NCBI GenBank assembly: GCA_008638375.1
Contig: CM018035.1
Span: forward strand, 24,416,807-24,480,806
Reading direction: 5' to 3'
Source of the DNA: Nyssa sinensis
Lineage: Eukaryota > Streptophyta > Magnoliopsida > Cornales > Nyssaceae
Length of the DNA: 64,000 bases
Shown piece after piece: positions 45,686-58,650 of this stretch. Made by a program: the position numbers and the translations under genes. Below the pieces are notes generated by a model. It searched no databases and was not told where the DNA came from. It worked only from the letters and a program-made list of their open reading frames with translations. How positions within the stretch are numbered: the first letter of the stretch is position 1; each line of letters opens with the position of its first letter.

Positions 45686-48600
45686 GGTGTACACAAGTGG
45701 GTGTGTGTACTGTTAGTGCATGTATGTGTGTATGGAATGTGTAAAATGGTACATGGTATATGTATGTGTGTATGTGGAGTGAATTATGTGTATATATATA
45801 TATATATATATATACCTATACTAAAGGGGAGTGGGGGGGCAACCGAGAAGTGTGTATAGGCTGCTGTATGTGTATGGGTGGGTGACAGTGCATTGGCATG
45901 TGTAAGCTAATATGTGTGTAATATAATATGTATCTATATATATATATGTGAATATATATATATATATATGCATACACAACACCAAGGGTCAACTAGCATT
46001 AAATGCATCTTTGAGAAGAACAAAAAGGAGAAGGAAGAAAATAGTAAGGGAAGTCAGAAAATGGGAGAACTAAGGGTGAGATTAGACCTGGGGCGGCTGG
46101 GTAGTACATAGGCATATGTGTATATACTAGATGTATCCGTTGGGTTAGAGAGAAAAGGAATCAGTAAGAAGAAGAAATAGAGACTGAGAGCATTGAGGGG
46201 TATTCAGAGGTGAGAAAGGAGAACGAGAAGAAAGGAGAAAGGCATTATTAAAGAGGTATACACCAAACCCACCATTTTTCTCTCTTTACAAATTTGTGAA
46301 TATATGTAAACTGTTTTTTGAATTTCCTAGACATGCATGAGTTTATTTTAGTATCTCAAACGATCAGAAATAAGCTAAGAGGCCAAAGGAGGGGTTGACA
46401 TAACCAAACCAAGAAGAACAGCCATTGAAGCACCTCCAAGAGAGCAGGTCTGAACCGACCAAAGCCAAACCAAGTTTGGTTTGTAAAGACCACAAAAAGG
46501 CCCCCACAGTGTTTTAAAAACACTAAGCTTTGACCTTGAGACCTAAGGGAAGCCATAGAAATTTGAGTTGCAGAAACGGTTTTAAAAACCTAACCTTCCA
46601 AACCTTGAGAAAAACCTGAATAGGAGAATGGGGACTTGAACCCCATGATAAATGGATCACAACAACACAAACCTCAAGAGTTTTGGACCAAAAAATGGCC
46701 ATGAATGGCCAAGTTGTAGGTTTGGCTATCAAGCCTTGAACCGAGTGTTTGAGCCAAACCTAGGGTTCCAAATGAATGCCAAAATGTTACTAAAGCCCAC
46801 AGGAATTGAGGACACTCAAAAACAGAGAGATTAGATCTCTCAAAACCCACAAAATTAAGGAGTTTGGATTTTGCAGAATTAAGGCAACTGTGGTTCAAGC
46901 GTGGGGAAGGAAGACGACTCCGCTGATTCAACTCGTGGGTTGACTCAGCCGAGTCCTAATCGAGTTGTGCCAAGGCTGTGTCGACTCAGGACGCGTGTCA
47001 TGCTGTGGGTTTGGGCACCGCATTAATGAAATGCTGTCGTTTTGGGGTGTTTGGGTTTAAATTTTAAAAGTGAAAATCGGGTTTTTTGGTTGTAAGGTTA
47101 ATAAATTGAAATGGGGATTGAATAGGAAATGGGGTTAGCTTATTCTCGAATTAGCCTAACCACTATTTGGAAATCCAAAAAATTGAAAAAAATAAAAGGG
47201 CATAGAGGCCCAACCCTTGAGTTTCGATCCACGAACGGGATGGATGGAAGGACACGTGTGAGCCAATTGGGACGGGACAATCCCATGCCCATTTTGGCAT
47301 AAAATATATATATATATATATATATATTACATTTTGATTTAATTTAATTAAATTAAATACCTCGAAATGGCCCAGAGCCCAAATTAGACAAATCATAGGT
47401 GTATTCTGACTATCTTGGACCTCTTGAGACCAATGGTGAGGTCCGTGATGTGAGACGAGGTCCCAAAAAATAAAAGACCCGTGATAACATTAAAAATTAT
47501 CAAAATGCCCCTGAATTAAAATGCAGTTGAACGAACTCCAATTTAAGTAAAAAAAAAAATAGTGAAATTTTATTATCTCAACCATTTCAGGACTCAACAG
47601 TGGAGTCCAATTTGAGAAAAGAGGCCTTGGGATGTAAGGATCCGAAAAGTGAAAAATGACCGTTTTGCCCTTTTAGCTCGGATGTCCAAATTGAGTTCCA
47701 TGAAAGCCTAAACTAACCTTTTTCGACGTTTCGGACTCCATAGTAGAGTTTATTTTGGCAAAATAAAAACTCATAAAATAAGACATAAAATAAGACATAA
47801 AATTTGATGAATAGCATAATTCAAGTAACGAATGAACTGAGTTATATTTCATGATTTTAAGGACACTGAAAGGCAAAGAGAAGGTGGTCTGACCTTCTGC
47901 ATTCTTGCTGTTAGTTCCGCTACACTACGAGTATGACTTCTTAGGTTGAGACAAACCCATCAGGTATGATATATTGTGCTAAGTAAGAAATAAGATTAAG
48001 TTTAGGAGTGATTGTCATGTTGACTTGATGATTCACATATTTGTTTGACTAGCTTATATGCTTATGTGTTTCTTGTTATCTTTGTTGAAAGTTTGATTAA
48101 GTGATGGATGTGGATCATGACTATATGTATATTCCATGTGTTAGCATAATGTGTGAATTATATTTTCGAGAATTGTTGGGATTATGAAATATGTAACTTA
48201 AGGCTTGTGTTTAAACGAACTATGTATGGCATGTACCCTTGATGAAGGGATTTTGTGATTGGAATGTTATTGTGTAATACATTATCTAAAGCATGCTTCA
48301 TGTATGGATAAGATGCTTTATTCAAATCATATCATGGCATGGTAGAATTAGAGCATATTGGCATAGTGTGATTCCTTGAAACATGGTGTGAGTTAAGCAT
48401 GTGGTACTGTACATTATGAGGGTGTAGATCCTGTGGTGAAAAACCCAAAATTGGCCACTGGTACTCGCATGCCAGACGGGGTCCAGACCGTGAAGCGAGA
48501 CATACTGTGGTACTTGCAAGCCAGCGGAGAAGGACCGTAAAACGAGACATGGGTGTGGCATGGAGTTTGCATGGGTGCGTCACGCATACCGTTCATGCAT

Positions 48601-49007
48601 TGCATTGATGATATTAGATGACATTTAGATATAAATGTACACTTACACATGCCACGCCTTAATTTTGTTTCTCGCATTAGCATTATATTATACCAGCAGT
48701 TGAGCTGACCCATTCGTGGGATACCATATTACAGATGACGCCCCGACTTCATGAGATTCGGTAATGTCTTAGTAAAAGAAAGAACTTGAAGTGTTTTGGC
48801 CCTTGGGGCATGTGTTGATATTGTATAAGGGCATAAGTCCTGAACTATGCATGTTTAATTTGTATGTCGTGAAACAATGAGTAAGGTTTATGAATTGTAT
48901 CAGAACCTGAATTGAGTTAGTATTGAAATGCATGTAATTATCCTTTATTTACCTTTCTTGTTTTATATTCGCTCACCCCGGGGTTCGTGTAAATTAGGGG
49001 CGTGACA
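45511..49007 (+). mobile_element. Solo Del-like LTR, about 3.5 kb
   Basis: It runs from TGTAAAGATTCAAAA to ...AGGGGCGTGACA and is flanked by GTGCT on both sides. It is related to the Del LTRs but diverged from its host LTR, and opposite to it in orientation. It contains TA/TG microsatellites (45651-45682, 45795-45812, 47307-47327). No internal domain is attached. It is the innermost and so the youngest insertion of this nest. Confidence 0.92.
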
Positions 49008-49063
49008 GTGCTCTATCAAAACAAAAAAAAAAAAAATTTATTCCCATTTTTTCGATCTTTACA

Positions 49064-49080
49064 TCCTTCCCCCCTTAAAA
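49064..49080 (-). other. Polypurine tract of the gag-less Del element
   Basis: Minus-strand ttttaaggggggaagga abuts the 3' LTR, the same form as at 31881-31898. Confidence 0.85.
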
Positions 49081-49099
49081 AAATTTCGTCCCAAAATTT

Positions 49100-49516
49100 T
49101 GAAATATACATCAATGAATAAACAACTTGGGATACCTAGCACGGACTTCAGCCTCACATTCCTAAGTAGCTTCCTCGACCCCATGATGGTTCCAATGAAC
49201 CTTGACCAAAGGGATGGTCTTGCCTCGCAAAACCTGGTCCCTCCAATATCTCCACGGGTTTCTGATCATAAGAAACGTCACCCTCCACCTGAAGATTTAC
49301 CCAATCTAGTACATGTGAGGGGTTAGGCTCGTACTTCCTCAACATCGACACATGGAAGACATCGTGAACCCCAAATAGCTGTGGCGGCAATGCTAGCTTA
49401 TAGGCCACCTCACCAACCTTCCCCAAGATCTCAAATGGGCCTATAAACCGCGGCGACAGTTTCCCACTACGCCCAAATCTCCTTAATCCTCGCCGTGGGG
49501 CTACCTTGAGGAACAC
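49100..49516 (-). pseudogene. Del integrase C-terminus and chromodomain
   Basis: 'FGRSGKLSPRFIGPFEILGK' and 'EVAYKLALPPQLFGVHDVFH' are the GPF-type C-terminal module of INT. 'LRKYEPNPSHVLDWVNLQVE' leads into the chromodomain start 'YDQKPVEILE'. A frameshift near 49245 moves the remainder of the chromodomain (down to about 49105) to another frame. The domain is otherwise well kept compared with 31597-31851. Confidence 0.85.
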
Positions 49517-49599
49517 GTGTCCTCCAACATCAAATGACAGAGGCCGTCGCCTTCTGTCTGCATAGCTCTTTCTGGCGGCTCTGTGCTGTCAACAAGGCA

Positions 49600-50440
49600 C
49601 TACCAGATCACCTGTATCTTCTTCGTGGTCTCACGGACTAAGTCGGGCCCTAAAACAACTGTTTCCCCCACCTCAGTCCAACACACCGGTGAACAACATG
49701 GCCTACCATACAATGCCTCAAATGGTGTCGTCTCAATGTTAGACTGATAGTTGTTATTGTAGGCAAACTCTACTAAAGCAAGGTGATCCTCCCAGCTACC
49801 CTTGAAGTCCATAACACAGGCTTTAAACATGTCCGATCTGAATGGTACGCTCTGACTGACCGTTAGTTTGAGAGTGGAAGGTAGTACTAAACAACAGCTG
49901 AGTCCCTAAGGCTATCTGAAGGCTCTGCCAAAACCATGCAGTGAAACGCGGGTCTCTGTCTAAAACAATGGAAACAGGAATCCCATATAGTCGTACTATA
50001 TCTCGGATATACAACCTACTGAGCACATTCGCTGAGTCAGTCGCTCTAACCGGTAGGAAATGTTCGGACTTCTTCAACCTGTCCACAATAACCCAAACTG
50101 CATCGTGACCCTTAGACGACTTCGGAAGACCCATCACAAAATCCATGGTAACAAATTCCCACTTCCACTTGGCCACTAGCAATGGCTGTAACAAATGCCC
50201 AAGTCTCTGGTTCTCAACCTTCACTTACTGGCACATGAGACATCTCGACACAAATTGCGCCACATCTCTCTTCATCCCCATCCACCAATACTGACGATGC
50301 AAATCATGGTACATCTCAGTGCCCTCTTGGTGCACTACTAGGCGTGAGTAATGGAAATCTCTAAGAACATCATTCCTAAGAGGCTCTAGAACAAAAACTC
50401 TACCCATATACCTCAAGCTAAGGTCAGAATGAACTGTCCA
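49600..50440 (-). pseudogene. Del integrase
   Basis: The HHCC module is at 50416-50225 ('DFHYSRLVVHQEGTEMYHDL', 'QYWWMGMKRDVAQFVSRCLM'). The core follows with '[20 protein letters not shown]', '[17 protein letters not shown]' and '[20 protein letters not shown]', then 'LVEFAYNNNYQSNIETTPFE' and 'ALYGRPCCSPVCWTEVGE'. One frameshift lies near 49825 and a stop near 50222, so the gene is broken but less decayed than the plus-strand Del integrase. Catalytic Asp and Glu positions appear conserved. Confidence 0.88.
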
Positions 50441-50536
50441 CCCCTCAAAGCCCTCGGCACTAGTAACTCGTGCTCGTATCTACTCTGCCTCTATATCTTA
50501 TAACTGTGCCTTAATAACTCTGCTTAAAAGTGTAGG

Positions 50537-51790
50537 CTATGCACATAAACTGAATTGTGTGGCATGTCCCTTAGACACGGTAAAGTCCAAATCAAACTCG
50601 CCAATGTCTCCCATTATCTCCCACTTCCTAATGGCAATACTAGTAACAGTGCTCCTCGGTCTCCTACTAAGTGCATCTGCTACGACATTGGCCTTCCCAA
50701 GATGGTACTGAAGGTCAAAGTCATAGTCTTCCATATACTCCATCCACTTCCTCTGCTGAAGGTTCAAGTCCTTCTGTATGAAAATGCATCTAAGGCTCTT
50801 GTGATCTAAGAACACCTCGAACCTCTCCCCATATAAGTAGTGTCGCCAACTCTTAAGTACAAAGATGATGGCAGCTAACTCTAAATCATGTGTGGGGTAG
50901 TTCTGCGCATGACTCTTCAACTAACGAGAACCATAGGCTACCACTCTACCTTCCTGCATCAATACACAACCTAGCCCCTCTCGGGTATAATACACTACAT
51001 AACTCATACCTCTCTCAGGTATAATCAAGACAGGTGTTGAAGTCAGCCTCCTCTTCAACTCTTGAAACGACTGGTCAAAGGCATCTGTCCACTCAAATCT
51101 AATGCCCTTGCGCGTCAAACGAGTCATCGGCGCGGCAAGACGAGAAAACCCCTCTACAAACCGACGGTAGTATCCTGCCAATCCCAAGAAACTCTGAATC
51201 TCGAACACACTCTTCGGCCTCTCCCAACTCATAACAGCGTCAATCTTAGAAGGATCTATAGATACCCTACTACTTGACACAACATGGCGTAGAAACTGCA
51301 CCTCTTGAAGCCAAAACTCACACTTCGAGAACTTAGTAAATAAATGGTACTCCCTCAAAATCTGTAACACAGTCCGAAGGTGAAAGGCATGCTCATCCTC
51401 AGAAGGTGAATAAATCAAAATTTCATCAACAAATACCACGACAAACTGATCTAAATAAGGACTAAAAATGTGATGCATCAAGTCCATGAATGCTGCCGGG
51501 ACATTCGTCACACCAAATGGCATAACTACAAACTCATAATGGCCATAACGAGTGTGAAAAGTAGTCTTCGCCACATCCTCTTCCCGTACTCTCAACTGAT
51601 GACACCCCAATCTAAGATCAATCTTCGAGAAACATCTCGAACCCCTAAGCTGATCAAACAAGTCATTTATCCTTGGCAACGGGTACTTGTTCTTGATAGT
51701 GACCCGATTCAGCCTCCTATAGTCCACACACAAATGCAATGTCCCATCCTTCTTCTTTGTAAATAGTGCCGAAGTACCCCACGGAGAAGT
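50537..51790 (-). pseudogene. Del reverse transcriptase and RNase H
   Basis: This is the longest open pol stretch of the window (272 codons, 51739-50921). '[20 protein letters not shown]', '[20 protein letters not shown]' and '[20 protein letters not shown]' precede the catalytic box, which reads FVDEILIY instead of FVDDILIY (about 51420). RNase H continues in 50920-50537 with '[20 protein letters not shown]', '[13 protein letters not shown]' and '[16 protein letters not shown]'. The altered catalytic Asp and a stop between the two frames imply loss of activity. It was probably mobilised in trans, if at all. Confidence 0.9.
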
Positions 51791-51794
51791 ACCC

Positions 51795-52193
51795 TTACCT
51801 ATAATCAGTCAACTGCTCCTTCAGCTCTCTCAACTCGGCTGGAGCCATACGGTAAGGTGGAATGGAAATAGGCATAGTGCCTGGGATAAGCTCTATCATG
51901 AATTCTATCTCCCGTCTTGGCGGTACACTAGTCAAGTCATCCGAAAAGGCATCTAGAAACTCATCCACTACGGGTGGTAACACACTTTCTGTAGTCCCAC
52001 TCCCCTCTACTACCAAACTAGCTAACATGTAACTATGACTTCCCCAACTCCTCGAGTCATACAAGGGTGGAACTAAGAAATCTCCACGATCTCCATTGAA
52101 ATAAAAGCTATTTCCCTTAGGAGTACACACTATCACTCTCCCCTTGTAGCAATCTATACTCGCCCGGAAAGCAAACAACCAATCCATCCCCAC
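51795..52193 (-). pseudogene. Linker between protease and RT; protease itself missing
   Basis: It begins with 'MGMDWLFAFRASIDCYKGRV', the sequence that ends the protease region in Del elements, followed by 'VPPLYDSRSWGSHSYMLASL' and 'PPRREIEFMIELIPGTMPIS'. Upstream of 52193 the homology stops: the DSGA active site, zinc knuckle and gag found in the plus-strand relative are absent. Confidence 0.8.
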
Positions 52194-53178
52194 CCGTTGG
52201 TTACGCTATACAATTAACACCGAGTTCTAACACAACCTTTTGCAAGAAAGGAATTCATTTAAACAACATAATATACGCATACTCAAGTCATGCTAGTGTT
52301 CAACTAGCCTACCAATACTCAACCTTAAGTGGATGCTATCCAAAAATAATACATTCCTAAAAGAAAAAAAAGTTTAACACAAGGATATCTCAATTTTTTT
52401 CTTTTGTACAAATACCTTGAGTATCCACTATCTAGTCCATACACGAAAATCTCCACAGGTCTATATTCTTATTTTAGCATTCCGAGGTCTAATGTGCCTT
52501 TTTATTTATGGTTTTCTACCTCATTGGCATTTGTTCATTTAAGGTTTTTATAATTCTTTCATTATTCCCTACTTTTATAGTTAGGTAATAACCCTTCATG
52601 GATCACAACTCCTTTTGTTACTAGCTGATGGGGCGACATCCATCAATTGTAATGCAAGACTTGAGACCAGTCCAGTCTGTATAAACATCATAGTCATAAT
52701 ACTATAACCCATGAATATCGGTTACTAACCAGCATACATATATAAAATCAACAAGCCATAATCAACAGTTAACACGTAGCCTACCATATAAGCATGCAAG
52801 TATGCAATCCATCCTAAGAACACACATATACATATAGGAACACAATCGACTAGGTATATAACTAGGCCCACAGCCTATCCTATAAATAACTAGGTATACG
52901 ACTTACCATATAGATAACTAAGTGCACAACCTGTCTCATAAATAACTAGGCATACGGCCTATCCCATAAAACATACGATCTATCTTGTAGACATGAGTTT
53001 CTAATCTTAGTCAACCATTATATCAAACAATCACATACTCCCAGTCAATCGAGAAATGAAGTACAATGCATACCCGTGCACACCAATGCAACATGTGCAC
53101 ATAAAACATACCACCCAAACTAGTCCAAATAACTTAAAGTCTAAACTTCTCCCACTGTCCCTAAGTATTCGAACCTAT
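52194..53178. other. Non-coding sequence in place of gag and protease
   Basis: About 1 kb of AT-rich DNA between the PBS and the protease-RT linker, without gag-like frames. It holds a 28-bp tandem repeat (52861-52970). Confidence 0.75.
52861..52970. repeat. 28-bp tandem repeat, four copies
   Basis: Units begin actaggc/actaggt/actaagt and end cataaata-like; three are exactly 28 bp and the last about 26. Confidence 0.85.
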
Positions 53179-53190
53179 GCTCTGATACCA
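53179..53190 (-). other. Primer-binding site, initiator tRNA-Met type
   Basis: Minus-strand TGGTATCAGAGC three bases from the 5' LTR, identical to 26653-26664. Confidence 0.9.
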
Positions 53191-53193
53191 CGT

Positions 53194-55037
53194 TGTCATG
53201 CCCCGAATTCCCCGAACCTGGGTGTGAGCGAAAACGAAATAAGAAAAGAAAAGAAAAAATAATTTAATGGATTCAATTTGACAAGCATTCATTTCCTTCA
53301 ACATATAAACATGTAAAGTACATTCAAAATAATATATTGTTCATATCATTTGGGCTTAAGCCCTTACATCACAAAATATGTCCTGAGCCCAAATATACAT
53401 CCAAGTTCATTCTGCCTCCTGTCTCCAGGACTTTATCAAGTCTCATGTACTAGGGGCGTTATCTGTAATATGATATCCCATGAATGGGTCAGCTCAACTG
53501 CTGGTATGATATAATGTTAATGCAAGGAACAAAATTAAGGTGTGGCATGTGCAAGTGTACATTTATATCTACATGTCTTTCAAATCATCAATGCAGTATA
53601 TTAATGATATGCGTGATGCACCCATGCAAACTCTATGCCACACCCATGTCTCACTTTACGGTCCTTCCCCGCTGGCATAAGTACCACTCGTATGTCTCAC
53701 TTCACGGTTCGTCCCCATTGGCATGAGTACCAATGGCCAATTTTGGGTTCTTCACCACAGGATCTACACCCTCATAATGCACAGCACCAAGTGCTCAACC
53801 CACACTATGTTTCAAGGAATCACACAACGCCAATATGTTTTGATTCCACCTTGCCATAATGCAGTCTCAATGAAACATTTTACCAACACATGAAGCATTC
53901 TTTAAATAATGCATTATACTTAGAACAATAATGCCATTTGAATCACACAATTCCTTCCACATGTATGCATGCTATTCACAATCAATTTAAACATATGCTC
54001 AAGTTATATATTCACAATCTTAACAATTCTCGAAGAATATAAATCACAAACTGTGCTAACACATGGAACATACATATAGTCATAGTTCACGTTTATCACT
54101 TAACCAAACTCCCAAGGAAACAACAAGGAACACATAAGCACATAAACAATCGAATAAACATACGAATCATTAAATCAACATGAAAATCACTCCTAAACTT
54201 AATTTTATTTCTTACTTAGCAAAATATCATAATTGGATGGGTTTATCTCAACCCTAAGAAGTCGTGTTCGCTGTGTAACCGTACTAACCAGTGCGAACGC
54301 AGTACCCTTACTGTATCTGCCTAGAATGGTCAAACAGCCTTCTCTTTTCCTTTTAGTGTTCCTAAGATTCACAGATATATCTCAGTCTATTGTTACATGA
54401 ATTTATGCTATTCATCAAATTTTATGCCCCTTTTATATTGGTATCTCTTTTACTTGAATAGACCTTACCATTGAATTCGAAACGTCAAACAAAGTCAGTT
54501 TATGCTTTTGCGAAATTCAATTTAGACATTTGTACTTAAAATGGCAAAACGATCATTTTTCACTTTCACAGGTTCTTACTTCTTGAGACCTCTTTTCATA
54601 AATTGGACTCCACCATTGACTCCGAAATGCTCGAAATAATAAAAATTCACTATTCTTTTATTTTAATCGGAGTTCGTTTAACTATTCTTTGACGTAGGGG
54701 CAATTTGGTCATTTTTGGTATTTCTACGGGTCTTCTATTTTTCAGGACTTCGTCTCACAAAACAGACCTCACCGTTGGATTCAAAATATTCGAGACATAA
54801 AGAAAACACTATTCATTTGTTTAATTTGGGCTTCGGGTCATTTCACTATTATTTAATTTAATTAATTAAATTATTTATTTAAGTATAATATATATATATA
54901 TATATATATTTGTGGCCTTAAGTTGGCATGGGTGGTACCTGTCTAACTGGTTCAATCTTAGCTCCTCTCTTAATATGTCCAAGGTTCGATTCCCAAGGGG
55001 CGCATAGCTGCCTTTTTATTTTCTTGAATTAATTTAA

Positions 55038-55074
<37 letters not shown>

Positions 55075-56003
55075 GGCCATTAGTTAACACGGGTGATGCA
55101 TGTTCACTTGGCCACGTGCACATCCTCCTTACACTTGGTTCCTTGTTCGAATCCCACGAGTAGCAGTCCCCCACCCCTTTTTCCTTTTTATTTTTTAAAC
55201 CCAAACAGAATTTCATTTTAAACCCAATATCAAAATGACACAGCATCATTTAGGTGGGTATCCGGTTTTAAGTTCGATCGGGTCCCGACCCAATCCAACC
55301 CGAACCCGACCCAAATGACTCGGTCTGCCCCTCCCGTTCTTCTTGTTGTCTTCTCCGGTTGCCCTGCCGACGCCGGTCACCGAAAAATCGTAAAACCCAC
55401 TGTGCCTAATGATTTTTAACATCCAAATTTTTCTATTTCTTCATCCAATGAACCCTGAGGTCTTAAGGAAGCCTTTAAACCAACTTTCAATTATAAACAA
55501 GCTGGTTTTTTTGACAACCACTTATGTTTTCCGGCCACCTGGTTTCTTCAAATTTCCTGCTTATTGTTTAACTGTTTTGGATCATTTCTTTTCAAATTAT
55601 TTCCTGCATTATATAGGAGTAATCCTACCTCATTTTAACTAAATTTAACACTCCAAAACTCTAAAACCCGTATCATCCCATAAACCTGCAACTAGGCCTT
55701 TCTAATTCAGTTCTTCACTATTTCACTTGGTTCTTTTTGCATTGTTCCTCATTTTTTCATGCTCTATATGCCCCTACTATTACAACTAATTATCATGCTT
55801 TTAAATTTAAAAATAGAAGCAAAAGGACTTACCTATTTTTCTGAATATCTTGGTGCAGTCTCCCTATTATCTTTTCCTCCTCCTCATTCTTAGCTTCAAG
55901 TTTTGAATCTCTCAACCTCCTCAGTTCTCACTTTGCCTTCCTTCTTTCTGTTTCCTCTCTAATCACCCATACACATGCATGTCTTCATAGATGCCACAAG
56001 TAC

Positions 56004-56043
<40 letters not shown>

Positions 56044-56796
56044 TTTCTTTCTTTCTTTCTCTTCTTCAGACCTACCTCACTCATGACCTCTGATCTTCCC
56101 ACAACCTCATGCAACACTCATGTTCATAAAAAAAAAATATATACACCTACTGAACTCAATGGGTTGACATATATATATATATATATATCTATACATACAT
56201 ATACACACATACTGTACACTGCACACACCCTGAACACCCACTTACACACACAACCAACTACACCTCTTCTGATTTCCTTCTTGTTTTCTTCCCACTTTTC
56301 TGATTTGCATTAATTGCTTTCTTGTGTTATGTGTTATATATATATGTATGTATATATTATGTTACACACACACACACACCAAACACACTCACTTACACAC
56401 ACACACAACCGATATTACAAACACACACACACTTTGGGGCACACATGCATATACACATGTACACCTACACTTAATTACACACAATTGTACACTTATACAC
56501 ATTTACATATATAAATGTATATTTAGGTATATTTCCTCATTTTCATATATACATATACATATATATATATAAATATTTTATATATTACCATAAACATATA
56601 TATATATATATTTACACGTGTACGTATTTCTGTATTTCTGTGCAGTTGATTCTTTTAACCAAACAGTCTTGGTGTACTCGTTAAATTTTATAGTTTAAAT
56701 TAATTAAAAGTAAATAGAAATTAAAGAAATTCAATTAGTGCTCTACCAAAAATATATATATATATATATTTTATTCCCATTTTTTCGGTCTTTACA
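53194..56796 (-). mobile_element. 5' LTR of the gag-less Del element
   Basis: It runs from TGTCATGCCCCGAATTCC to ...TCGGTCTTTACA on the plus strand and matches the split 3' LTR along its length. It contains box B-like GGTTCGATTCC (54983-54993), TA runs and a CT microsatellite (56007-56039). Confidence 0.92.
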
Positions 56797-58650
56797 CTTT
56801 CGATCTCTATATTTACCTATGCTGAAATATCCAAGATTTATCCTATAATTCCCTCTTTCGACAGCAAATTACAAGATCAAAATCATCTAATTAAGGGCCA
56901 ATTAATTAGAAGCAATAAGCTCATAATAAATCAGACAAACATGAAAGAGAATTACTTTAAATTAGCATAGAAAAGCAAGCATTGTTCGAGACTAGATTAC
57001 ATCGTTTTCCTAGAATAAAGAAAATTTAGTTCATGCTAAAAATTAAATTCAACATAAACGAATTCACCATAATTTTCCTGAGAGGAATGGAAGAAAATGA
57101 ATACTAAAAAATACTTGTCGCAATCCGCAGTCGTCCTCCAAGCCGCAGCCTCTTTCCCTGTTTTTTCTCTTCTGTTGCAGCGTAGCTCTTTTCTCTCTTT
57201 TTTCTCTTTCTTGCAGTGCAGGGCCTCCTATAGTTTTTTTTTTCTTTTTGTTTCTTTCCCCAGCCGCTTCTAGGTTCTGCTTCCTTCTTTTTGTGTTCTC
57301 AGCTGCAGCCTTGTTTTTTCTTTTTCTTTTTCTCTCTGCTGCCACCTTTCTCTAGTGCCTTCTTTTTTTTCTTCTTTTTCTTCAGCCCTTTAAATACAGT
57401 ACACCTTAAGTCTTAAGCCGCAACCTCCTTTTTAAAACAACAGAACCCCTTCCTTAAGCCCTACACGCTGGTAGCCACCCCAAGTTCTAGCGCATTTTCA
57501 TGGGCTTTTGGTTGGACGACCCAAGTAATTATGGATTGAGCCCATAATTTACAAAGTGAGCAGGGTCTCTCTTGGCTTTTATTTTTCAAAGTGCCTCTTT
57601 ATTGAATGAGAGAGTCCATAGACGATGGGCTGCTTCAAATTCTTCAAATCTGAAATAAAATTTAAATGAAGACAATGAAGCCTAAAATCAACCAGAAAAT
57701 AAATAAAATTTGACTAAAGTTTAGAGTTAAGAGGTGATAAAATATTCTAAATTATGCAAGTCATCAATGACTTAATAAATATATAATATAATAATATCTT
57801 ATTAAATTAATTATATTAATTTAATTACGAAAAATAGCCCCGATGTCCAAATTCCACAAATAAATAGTGTAAATTTACTATTTTGGACCCTCTAGATCCA
57901 ATGGTGAGGTTTGTTTCATGAGACGGAGTCCAAAAAAATAAAATACCTAGAGAAATGTCAAAATGACCAAAATGCCCCTGAGTCAAATGTGAGTCAAACG
58001 AACTCCGATTAAACTAAGTAAATAGTGAATATTTATTAATTCAAACATTCTAGACTCAACAATGAAATCTGATTTGTAAAACTAGGTCCCAAAAAATAGA
58101 AACATATAAAATGACCATTTTACCCATTTCAGTATAGGAGTCCAAATTGAAAACTGTGAAAGTGTAAACTGACTTTCTTCGATGTTCCGGACTCAATGGT
58201 AGAGTCTAAATTAGTAAAAGAGATACTTATAATAATGAGGCATAAAATTTGATGAATAACATTAAAACTGAAACATGTCTACTGAATGATAAGGAATTCA
58301 AAAGGAAAAGGAAAAGTTACGGGATACTGAGGTAGATCATATAGAGTAAAGGTAAGTGAACTCCTATCTCTTATGTGTGGTTTTCCAAGCCACATTCTTT
58401 CTATTACTGCCAAAATTTTGTACTCATGTACGTACCCACTGCTATTATCCCACCACCGATATTGTCCTATTTGGTGGATGCTTATTGAATGATATCCTAT
58501 GATTGCTATGTTTTACTATGCCTTAAGAGGCCTATTGTTATTTGTATGATACTCCATTCTTATTGCACTTCTTATGGAATCACAATAGAATCATGATTTA
58601 TTATGAGTGCTGGAATTGTGCTCAGTCACAATATCCATCTGATGCTATCT

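Larger units (their letters stand above)
41987..49063 (-). mobile_element. 3' LTR of the gag-less Del element, interrupted
   Basis: It runs from TGTCACACCCCGAATTCC to ...TCGATCTTTACA, with a nested solo LTR at 45511-49007 and TSD GTGCT (45506-45510, 49008-49012). Box B-like GGTTCGATTCC at 43777-43787 and ATTCGAATCCC near 43934 each precede a T run. A CT microsatellite lies at 44784-44829. Confidence 0.9.
41987..56796 (-). mobile_element. Del-type chromovirus without gag, with nested solo LTR
   Basis: The element is flanked by CTTTC at 41982-41986 and 56797-56801. LTRs are about 3.58 kb (left, after removing the nested solo LTR) and 3.60 kb (right), about 93% alike where I compared them by eye. 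The internal region 49064-53193 is 4.1 kb, over 1 kb shorter than in the plus-strand Del element. It holds PPT, chromodomain, INT, RNase H, RT and the linker, but no gag, zinc knuckle or protease active site. A PBS of the initiator-Met type is kept. Confidence 0.92.
41513..57767. mobile_element. Solo LTR of about 1.44 kb, split by a Del element
   Basis: It starts TGATCGATGCAAAACTGC and ends ...GCAAGTCATCA, with the repeat ATGAC on both sides (41508-41512 and 57768-57772). Own sequence is 41513-41986 plus 56802-57767. It has no coding capacity; the Lys/Arg-rich minus-strand frame at 57064-57345 comes from TTC/TTT-rich DNA. Orientation and family cannot be fixed because no internal region is attached. 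Confidence 0.8.

Noticed and set aside
45073..45859. Several 70-120 codon frames rich in Ile, Tyr, Thr, His and Cys
   Set aside because: They are translations of TA, TG and CA microsatellites in the LTRs and occur on both strands.
52861..52970. CRISPR-like regularly spaced repeats
   Set aside because: The 28-bp units are directly adjacent without spacers and degenerate, as in a minisatellite, and the DNA is plant nuclear.
57064..57345. A 93-codon Lys/Arg-rich minus-strand frame resembling a nuclear basic protein
   Set aside because: It is produced by TTC/TTT-rich low-complexity DNA inside the 41513-57767 solo LTR and has no recognisable domain.
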